A DNA stretch of 39,404 nt from Polyangiaceae bacterium. GTDB taxonomy: Bacteria > Myxococcota_A > Polyangia > Polyangiales > Polyangiaceae. Position 1 is the stretch's first letter; each line of letters opens with the position of its first letter. This document shows, one piece after another, positions 9,069 to 14,774 of the stretch. The position numbers and the translations under genes are program-made. The stretch lies in assembly GCA_016929495.1 (NCBI GenBank), contig JAFGIS010000406.1:1-39404 (forward strand), written 5' to 3'. The notes under the pieces are model-generated. The model was not told where the DNA came from and searched no databases. It was given only the letters and a program-made list of their open reading frames with translations.

Positions 9069-9150
9069 ACTAGCCAGGGGGACGAGTGGGGGGCCCGGGC
9101 GATCCGCGAGCGCTCTCGGCTGTCCGTCGACAGATCGTTCTGCGCGAGAC

Positions 9151-9181
9151 TTGACCCACAGTGGTGAGCTGGACTCACAAT
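9151..9181 (+). promoter_or_regulatory. weak sigma-70-like promoter candidate for the response regulator
   Basis: TTGACC at 9151-9156 is a good -35 match, but the best -10 candidate (CACAAT at 9176-9181) is poor and its spacing of 19 bases is long. The position, about 45 bases before the chosen start, is suitable. Confidence 0.2.
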
Positions 9182-9215
9182 AGCCGGCAAGCAACAACCT
9201 CCAATCATGTCCAGC

Positions 9216-9219
9216 GGAG
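9216..9219 (+). promoter_or_regulatory. ribosome binding site deciding the start at 9228
   Basis: GGAG lies eight bases before ATG 9228. The other in-frame ATG at 9207 has no purine-rich site ahead of it, so 9228 is preferred. Confidence 0.5.
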
Positions 9220-9227
9220 CTCAGCCC

Positions 9228-10688
9228 ATGGGGAACGGAACGTCCACAGTCGTACTGGTAGCCGATGACGAACCGGCCACCTTGGCTATGGTCAGCAGTC
9301 ACCTGCGATCACGAGGCTATGAAGTCATCGAGGCGGCCGATGGCGATGAGGCGTGGGAGCTTGCCCACGAGCACCTGCCTCACATCATGCTGCTGGACGT
9401 GATGATGCCCGGCATGAGCGGCTGGGAGGTCTGTCGCAGGGTTCGCGAGACCGTCTCACTCGCGCACACGGGTGTCATCATGCTCACCGGCATCGGTGAA
9501 TCGCTGAACGAGATGACGTCCCCTCTGTACGGGGCGGATGCGTACATAGACAAGCCCTTCGAATTCGCCGAGCTCGACGAGGCGATCGAGGAGACGCTGG
9601 AGCGCCGCCGCAGCGGTGCCATGGGACGGCCCGATGCTGCCGATCAGCTGACGATGGGCGACGACGGCGAGACGTCCGAGGACGAGGAAGATCTCGATGA
9701 GTTGATGCCCGATTCCGAGCTGCCGGAATCGGCGAACAGCTATGCCGACGAGCTCGAAACGGGTAATGACTTGCTCGATACCATCGCAGCGCCCCCAGAG
9801 CCCACGGCACCGCGTAGGCCGCCACGTCGCGACGAGGAAGAACAAGAGGACGAGGAAGGTCCCGAGAGCGAAGAAGAAGAGGAGCTCCCTGCTCCTCGCA
9901 GGCCCGCGAAAGCACCTGTTGCGTCGTCCGCGAAGGCACCCCCCAAGGCAGCTGCTGCGAAGCCGTTGGCCAGAGCGAAGCCCACCACCAAGGCCAGGCC
10001 CCCCGTCGAGGCCAAGCCCGCCGCGAAGGCACCTGCTGCCAAGCCCCTGGCGAAAGCGAAGCCTGCCAAGGCAGCTGCTGCGAAGCCTCCCACCAAGGCC
10101 AAGCCCCCCATCGAGGCCAAGCCCGCGAAGGCACCTGCTGCCAAGCCCCTGGCGAAAGCGAAGCCTGCCAAGGCAGCTGCTGCGAAGCCGTTGGCCAAAG
10201 CGAAGCCCCCCAAGGCAGCTGCTGCGAAGCCGTTGGCCAAAGCGAAGCCCGCCGCCAAGGTCAAGCCCCCCAAGGCACCTGCTGCCAGGCCCCTGGCGAA
10301 GGCGAAGCCTACCAAGCCCCTGGCGAAGGCGAAGCCTGCCAAGGCACCCCTGGCCAAAACGAAGACCGTGGCCAAGGCCGCCAAGAAGCCTGTGGCCAAG
10401 CCCGCCAAGGTGCCGACCCGTGGCAAGGCGCCCATGGCTGCAAAGAAGGCACGAGCGGCGAAGCCGGCCGCCGGGAAGAAGTCTGCCCCGGTTGCCAAGG
10501 CACGAGCGGCACGCAGGCCCTCGCCCAAGAAGGCCACCAAGCCCGGCAAGGCCACCAAGCCCGGCAAGGCCACCAAGCCCGGCAAGGCCACCAAGCCGAC
10601 GAAGGCTCTTCGTGCGCCCGCCAAGAAGGCTCCCAAGGGCACCGCGAAGGCACCGCGTCAGGCTGTCAAGCCCAAGCGCAAGCGCTAG
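9228..10688 (+). CDS. response regulator receiver domain fused to acidic linker and histone-H1-like tail
   Basis: Protein of 486 residues in three parts. Residues 6-125 form a CheY-like receiver domain with the acidic pair DD at 13-14, the phosphoacceptor Asp57 in LLDVMMPGMSG, Thr87 and the conserved Lys109 in DKPF. Residues about 140-222 are strongly acidic with Glu/Asp runs. Residues about 226-486 are a Lys/Ala/Pro repeat tail built on units such as KAAAAKPLAKAKP, ending with SPKK and three KPGKAT repeats. Such tails resemble eukaryotic histone H1 and bacterial H1-like proteins that bind DNA without sequence specificity. The acidic-then-basic order recalls myxobacterial CarD, although no canonical RGRP AT-hook is seen. 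No histidine kinase is encoded nearby. Phosphorylation-controlled DNA or chromatin binding is an inference. Confidence 0.85.
   Translation: MGNGTSTVVLVADDEPATLAMVSSHLRSRGYEVIEAADGDEAWELAHEHLPHIMLLDVMMPGMSGWEVCRRVRETVSLAHTGVIMLTGIGESLNEMTSPLYGADAYIDKPFEFAELDEAIEETLERRRSGAMGRPDAADQLTMGDDGETSEDEEDLDELMPDSELPESANSYADELETGNDLLDTIAAPPEPTAPRRPPRRDEEEQEDEEGPESEEEEELPAPRRPAKAPVASSAKAPPKAAAAKPLARAKPTTKARPPVEAKPAAKAPAAKPLAKAKPAKAAAAKPPTKAKPPIEAKPAKAPAAKPLAKAKPAKAAAAKPLAKAKPPKAAAAKPLAKAKPAAKVKPPKAPAARPLAKAKPTKPLAKAKPAKAPLAKTKTVAKAAKKPVAKPAKVPTRGKAPMAAKKARAAKPAAGKKSAPVAKARAARRPSPKKATKPGKATKPGKATKPGKATKPTKALRAPAKKAPKGTAKAPRQAVKPKRKR
9904..10685 (+). repeat. degenerate tandem repeats coding the Lys/Ala/Pro tail
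   Basis: The DNA of the tail repeats short units that mostly encode AKAKP, AKPLAKAKP and KAAAAKP, with several near-identical stretches of 30-50 bases. Near 10530-10600 one 18-base unit (GCCACCAAGCCCGGCAAG) is repeated three times. This makes length changes by slippage or recombination likely and may cause assembly errors. Confidence 0.8.
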
Positions 10689-10698
10689 GACCAGCTGC

Positions 10699-10734
10699 TG
10701 ACACACCTGGCACATCAGCCTGTCAGGAATGACA
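10699..10734 (+). promoter_or_regulatory. TGACA/TGTCA half-sites, possible enhancer-binding dyad
   Basis: Half-sites occur as TGACA at 10699-10703, TGTCA at 10721-10725 and TGACA at 10730-10734. The last two form a dyad with a four-base centre. They lie about 70-100 bases upstream of the sigma-54-like promoter at 10801, the usual distance for binding sites of NtrC-type activators. Assignment is by position and symmetry only. Confidence 0.35.
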
Positions 10735-10800
10735 CAGCGACCCGGGCTGGGCCGCCAGCAGAGTCCCGAATAGCCCGCAGTTTGCCGCCTCCCCTGCCTG

Positions 10801-10815
10801 GGCACACCTATTGCT
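10801..10815 (+). promoter_or_regulatory. sigma-54-like -24/-12 promoter
   Basis: GGCAC then five bases then TTGCT places GG and GC exactly ten bases apart, the required spacing for sigma-54 promoters. The expected transcript start would be near 10826, only a few bases before ATG 10829, implying a nearly leaderless message. The match could be by chance, and the very short leader is a reason for caution. Confidence 0.4.
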
Positions 10816-10828
10816 TGCCCGCCGGGGA

Positions 10829-12244
10829 ATGCGCAGACTGACTCACTTTGGCTGGCTGGCGTTGACGGCTCTCGTGCTGGCGGGTTGCGGCCGAGGCGCG
10901 GACTCGAGCGCAGCGGATGACGACGACAGTTCGGCCGAGACCGACGATGACGACGCCACCAACGCGGCCTCCGATGACGACGACGCCACGTCCGGCAGCC
11001 CCAGTAGTGCCGACGACGACGATTCGGCGAAGGTGAGATCCGGCACCGGCGCCGACACGGGCGACGGCGAGTCCGCGCCGGCTGGTACCACGACAGGGAC
11101 TACCACGGGGACCGGAACGGGTTCGGGTCCCGGCGGTGGAAGCACGGCTGTCTCGGGCGACGACAGTTCTGGCGAGAGTGAAGACGCACACTCCTCCTCG
11201 TCCATGCCCGCTTCCGGAGGCGCACCGTCCACGCCTGTCGTGTCGGGCAGCGCCGGGACGACCGGTGCGGCCGGCAGTGCTGCAGTGGCCGCTGCAGGTG
11301 CACCCGAAGAGCCGGAAGTACCGCTTCCCGATCCATCGGATGGATTCCAGGCAGGGTCGCTGACTGCCGGCGCGTGGGACGATAACCTGAACTACGAGTG
11401 GTTCAAGAGCTATCGCAAGAGCCTGGTCGACGAGCAGACGGCGGGGCTGTTGCCGATCACGCTCGACGACCACGACGAAGCCAACGCCCTGGCCGAGCAG
11501 GCGCGCGTGAAGAAGGCCAAGCTCGACGTTGCCCTGGTCATCGACACCACCGGCAGCATGAGTGACGAGCTGTCCTATCTCCAGACCGAGTTCCTCGCCC
11601 TTTCGAACACCATCGAGAACACCTACGCCGACTCCGAGCAGCGCTGGTCGCTGGTCTTGTACCGGGACGAGGGCGACGCGTATGTCGTTCGGGACTTCGA
11701 TTTCACGTCGGACGTCAATGAGCTGCGAGATCGACTCCAGCAGCAGTCCGCTGACGGAGGCGGCGACATGCCGGAGGCGCCGGACCAGGCGCTCGACCGG
11801 GCGTCCCAGCTACAATGGCGCACGGGATCGGATACGGCGCGCCTGCTGTTCTGGGTCGCCGATGCGCCGCACCACGAACAGAACGCGCGTCCGCTCGCCG
11901 GAGCGATCGTCGGCCTGCAACAGGCCGACGTGCACATCTATCCGGTGGCCGGGAGCGGAGTCGATCCGCTGGCCGAGTACGCCATGCGGGTTGCAGCACA
12001 ACTCACGCTCGGCCGGTACCTCTTCCTCACCGACGATTCCGGGTTCGGCGGGAGCCACATGGCGCCCACCATTCCCTGCTACTACGTAACCGGTCTGGAC
12101 GACGCGATCCTTCGCATGGTAGCGCTCGAAATGACCGGCAAGGCGCCGCTACCCAAAGCAGCGGATGTCGTGCGCACCGTGGGCGAGCCTGCAGACGACG
12201 GCGTGTGCGAGCTCGAGTCCGGCGACACGGCGCAAGCGATCTAG
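10829..12244 (+). CDS. VWA-domain lipoprotein with Asp-rich linker
   Basis: Protein of 471 residues. The N-terminus MRRLTHFGWLALTALVLAGC is a lipoprotein signal peptide with lipobox VLAGC, so the mature protein is anchored to a membrane. A linker of about 140 residues follows, with four- and five-Asp clusters and then Gly/Thr/Ser-rich sequence. A VWA domain then begins at LDVALVIDTTGSMSDELS; DTTGS replaces the strict DxSxS metal motif and MSDE follows, with DMPEAP as a later conserved loop. It is probably a surface adhesion or metal-binding protein; its ligand is unknown. ATG 10829 is chosen because it begins a clean signal peptide; a TTG at 10811 adds only six residues. It follows the response regulator by 140 bases and has its own candidate promoter. 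Confidence 0.82.
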   Translation: MRRLTHFGWLALTALVLAGCGRGADSSAADDDDSSAETDDDDATNAASDDDDATSGSPSSADDDDSAKVRSGTGADTGDGESAPAGTTTGTTTGTGTGSGPGGGSTAVSGDDSSGESEDAHSSSSMPASGGAPSTPVVSGSAGTTGAAGSAAVAAAGAPEEPEVPLPDPSDGFQAGSLTAGAWDDNLNYEWFKSYRKSLVDEQTAGLLPITLDDHDEANALAEQARVKKAKLDVALVIDTTGSMSDELSYLQTEFLALSNTIENTYADSEQRWSLVLYRDEGDAYVVRDFDFTSDVNELRDRLQQQSADGGGDMPEAPDQALDRASQLQWRTGSDTARLLFWVADAPHHEQNARPLAGAIVGLQQADVHIYPVAGSGVDPLAEYAMRVAAQLTLGRYLFLTDDSGFGGSHMAPTIPCYYVTGLDDAILRMVALEMTGKAPLPKAADVVRTVGEPADDGVCELESGDTAQAI

Positions 12245-12279
12245 CCAGCTTCCTTACAGCACATGTTCGGTCGCGTTCT

Positions 12280-12313
12280 CGCGGGCCACGTCGATACCGT
12301 CGCGTGGCCCGCG
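12280..12313. terminator. strong hairpin between convergent genes
   Basis: Arms CGCGGGCCACG (12280-12290) and CGTGGCCCGCG (12303-12313) pair perfectly over 11 bases, and a further CGA/TCG pair inside shortens the loop to five bases. It sits between two genes whose stops face each other at 12244 and 12351. There is no long T run, so it is either a bidirectional terminator of the high-GC kind or a 3' end stabiliser. Confidence 0.65.
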
Positions 12314-12350
12314 GACTATTTGCCGGGGTGAAGAGCGCGAATCCCCGAAC

Positions 12351-13616
12351 CTACTCGTACCGGATCTCGTCCACGAGCAGATCCATCGTATCGCTCTCGT
12401 TGCTGATCGTGACTGCGTTGAGCTCGGACAACGAAGCGCAGCTCGCGGTCACGTCGATCTCGACCGACGTCCAGTCGCTGCCCACCGTGACGCGCTTCTC
12501 GTCACAGCGCGTGCCTTCCTGGCTGGGTGACACCGTCACTTCTCCGCCGCCCGATCGAGCGCGGAGCTCGAGCGACAGTCTGGAGAAGGTCGAGGTCGGG
12601 AAGCTTTGGCGGTAGTAGATGTGCAGACCGTCCCACTGCGCCAGATCGCTGACCAGCACGCACGAAGCGCTGTCCTCCGCGCAGCCCTCGCTGATTTGCG
12701 TGCAGCGCGCATCGCCCCACGGGTTACATTGCCATCGTACCTGGTCGATACCACCCCACCCCTCGTCATAGACATCGCCGGGCGGCACGAACTCACAGCT
12801 TTTGCCCTCGGCTTCCTCCTCAGCAAACTGCGCGCCGGTGTCGAATGCGGCGTCGATCCCCACGTCGTAGCCGAGCACCTGCGCACCCTCCACCGTTTCC
12901 CCGGTCGGGCTCGTGAAGCGGAAGATCCCACCGGGGCCAGCGTCTGCGAAGGTGGTGTTGTCGTCTAGAACGTGCCAGGCGCCACCGCTGCGCTGCACGG
13001 CCAGCCATGGGTCGCCGTCCGCGGCCCGGTACTCCGCCTTGCGGATCGGAAGCCGATGATTGAAGAAGGCCACGCGTAGGTAGCCCCACTCGTTGCGATC
13101 GTTGATCTGCGCGTAGATGTTCCCGCTCACCGGACAGGGCACACGCCGAGCGCTCGCGGCATCGAGACCCCCGCCCCCGAGCGCCGCCGCGGCTTCCTCG
13201 GTGAGATCGAAGTGGAAATGCCCGCCAGCGCACAGAGGATTGCCCTCGATCGGACACAAGTTGTTCACCATCACGACCTGCGTCGCGCTGATCGTGTCGA
13301 TCTCCCAGCACTCTCCGCACGCTTCACCGGGCGCTCCGTCGTACGAGGAACCGTTGTACGGCTCCGCGATGGCCAGCGTCATCTTGTCGCGCACGAACTC
13401 GGGCAGCTCGGCATGGTTACCGCTGAACTCGCACCAGCCGCTGTCGGTAGCCTCATACGCGGTGAGCCGCACACTGCCGCAGCCGGAGCTCACGCCTGCG
13501 ACCGGTTCGTCTGGAACGACGATGGGGTCGTCGTCGGATCCTGCGTCGTGCCTGGGCGAACCGCAAGCGCCCACGGCGACGGCGGCGGCCAGCACGACCA
13601 CGTGTCTCGCGTCCAT
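12351..13616 (-). CDS. expansin-like (EXLX1 family) lipoprotein with C-terminal carbohydrate-binding-like domain
   Basis: Protein of 421 residues. The lipoprotein signal ends at lipobox AVGAC (Cys18), followed by a short Asp-rich linker. Residues about 45-160 resemble the expansin D1 double-psi barrel: Cys-rich, with GEACGECWEID, VVMVNNLCP and GGHFHFDLTEEA. Residues about 160-250 resemble D2, the cellulose-binding domain (CPVSGNIYAQI, NEWGYLRVAFFNHRLPI). The remaining part has a Cys-containing beta-rich domain that may be a second carbohydrate-binding module. Expansins loosen plant or microbial wall polysaccharide without hydrolysis. The essential Asp of Bacillus YoaJ in HFDL (Asp82) is present as Asp137, but the residue matching its Asp71 appears to be Asn119. 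Plant material or another wall polymer is the likely target. It lies 81 bases after rlmN on the same strand. Confidence 0.75.
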   Translation of the reverse strand: MDARHVVVLAAAVAVGACGSPRHDAGSDDDPIVVPDEPVAGVSSGCGSVRLTAYEATDSGWCEFSGNHAELPEFVRDKMTLAIAEPYNGSSYDGAPGEACGECWEIDTISATQVVMVNNLCPIEGNPLCAGGHFHFDLTEEAAAALGGGGLDAASARRVPCPVSGNIYAQINDRNEWGYLRVAFFNHRLPIRKAEYRAADGDPWLAVQRSGGAWHVLDDNTTFADAGPGGIFRFTSPTGETVEGAQVLGYDVGIDAAFDTGAQFAEEEAEGKSCEFVPPGDVYDEGWGGIDQVRWQCNPWGDARCTQISEGCAEDSASCVLVSDLAQWDGLHIYYRQSFPTSTFSRLSLELRARSGGGEVTVSPSQEGTRCDEKRVTVGSDWTSVEIDVTASCASLSELNAVTISNESDTMDLLVDEIRYE

Positions 13617-13697
13617 CGCGCTAGCGTATCAGGTCGAGCACAGACCGTGCGACGGAGGTGTGCTGCGCACATGCGGCGCAAGACGCCCACTCATGGG

Positions 13698-14756
13698 CTA
13701 CGGAGTCTGGGAGTTGCTGCGGTGCGACGTCGTCGCGACACGGCCACGGTTGCCGAGCTGGCCACACGCCGCGAGCTCGTCGCGCCCTCGGGTCACCCGC
13801 TGCCGGCACGGCTGCCCAGCGGCCTTGAGACGGTCCAAAAAGGTCTGGACCTCGGTCGCGGTCGGCGCCCGCCAGGGTGAGCCCGGCCTCGGGTTGTGAG
13901 CAATGACGTTCACCAGACAGCGCACCGGAGCGAGCAGCTCGCAGAGCTCGCGTGCGTGCTCTCGGGCGTCGTTGACGCCTGGGACGAGCACGTACTCGAT
14001 CATGAAGTACTGATTGCTCCGCAGAGGGTAGTCGAGCAGGGCTTGGCGGAGTTCGAAGAGAGTGCTCTCCCGAGCAAAGGGCATGAGCTCGCGGCGCAGG
14101 GCATCGTTGGGCGCATTGAGCGACACCGCCAGGTTGAGCCGCTTGTAGCCGAGCTTCGCAAGCCGGCGCAGGCCGTCCACGCGTCCTACGGTCGAGAGGG
14201 TGATCCGGGCCATCTGAAGCGCCATGCCGGAGCGGTCGTTCACGACACGTATGGCCTGCAGCACGTTCTCGAGGTTGTCGAGCGGCTCGCCCATGCCCAT
14301 GAACACAACGGTTCGCACAGCGGTGCCGAATTCCCTTCGCGCGTAGAGTACTTGCGCGACGATCTCGGCCGCGCTGAGATCGCGCTGCCACCCGAGCGTC
14401 GCCGTCTGGCAGAAACGGCAGCCGTAGCGGCACCCGATCTGCGTGGAGACGCAAACGCTCTTCCAGTGGCGCCCCGAGTGCTGCATCGGCACGACGACAC
14501 TCTCGAATTCCAGGCCGTCCTCGGCGCGAAAGGCGAACTTGCTGAGGCCGTCGCCGTCGACGCGGTCGGCTACCGCGGGCAGCGAGGTCGCCAGCAGTGG
14601 CTCGGCGGTCGGCGCAGCCGACATCAGCCGACGGTACTGGGTTCGGAGCTCGCGTTCATCGCGCCGGCACGCGCCCAGCCGAGCACACACTTCGGCGAAG
14701 GTGAGACCGGTGATGTCGAGCGGCGGGGCCGTCGCAGACCGCGTTGGGTGTCGCAC
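13698..14756 (-). CDS. rlmN: RlmN/Cfr-family radical SAM rRNA methyltransferase
   Basis: Radical S-adenosylmethionine enzyme of 352 residues. The family methylates C2 of adenosine 2503 in 23S rRNA (RlmN, also on some tRNAs) or C8 (Cfr). The cluster-binding motif is C109-x3-C113-x2-C116. The two catalytic cysteines expected in this family are present: Cys102 in VCVSTQ and Cys331 in AACGQL. GMGEP at 154-158 is the SAM-binding motif, and LAVSLNAPND and EYVLVPGVND also fit. Overall sequence favours RlmN, but the CQTATLGWQRDLS stretch departs from the Escherichia coli enzyme, so Cfr-like activity is not excluded. GTG 14756 is preceded by GGAGG nine bases upstream. It begins 18 bases after the stop of the Cys-rich lipoprotein, so both are probably cotranscribed. 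Confidence 0.8.
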   Translation of the reverse strand: MRHPTRSATAPPLDITGLTFAEVCARLGACRRDERELRTQYRRLMSAAPTAEPLLATSLPAVADRVDGDGLSKFAFRAEDGLEFESVVVPMQHSGRHWKSVCVSTQIGCRYGCRFCQTATLGWQRDLSAAEIVAQVLYARREFGTAVRTVVFMGMGEPLDNLENVLQAIRVVNDRSGMALQMARITLSTVGRVDGLRRLAKLGYKRLNLAVSLNAPNDALRRELMPFARESTLFELRQALLDYPLRSNQYFMIEYVLVPGVNDAREHARELCELLAPVRCLVNVIAHNPRPGSPWRAPTATEVQTFLDRLKAAGQPCRQRVTRGRDELAACGQLGNRGRVATTSHRSNSQTP

Positions 14757-14774
14757 AGAGCGTGGCCTCCCCCA

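Larger units (their letters stand above)
8658..9227. other. divergent intergenic region with repeats and dyads
   Basis: About 570 bases between the MoxR operon and the response-regulator gene, which point away from each other. It holds a 16-base palindrome (8841-8856), a 29-base direct repeat (8965-8993 and 9006-9034), a hairpin with ten-base arms (9045-9068), and a poor sigma-70-like promoter (9151-9181). The minus-strand frame of the first operon gene stays open through it, but the translation is Arg/Gly/Pro-rich and does not look like protein. Both divergent promoters must lie here. Confidence 0.6.

Noticed and set aside
9456..10805. Long antisense open frame over the Lys/Ala/Pro tail
   Set aside because: Its Leu/Gly/Arg repeats are simply the complement of the AAG/GCC-rich tail; the receiver domain on the plus strand is unmistakable.
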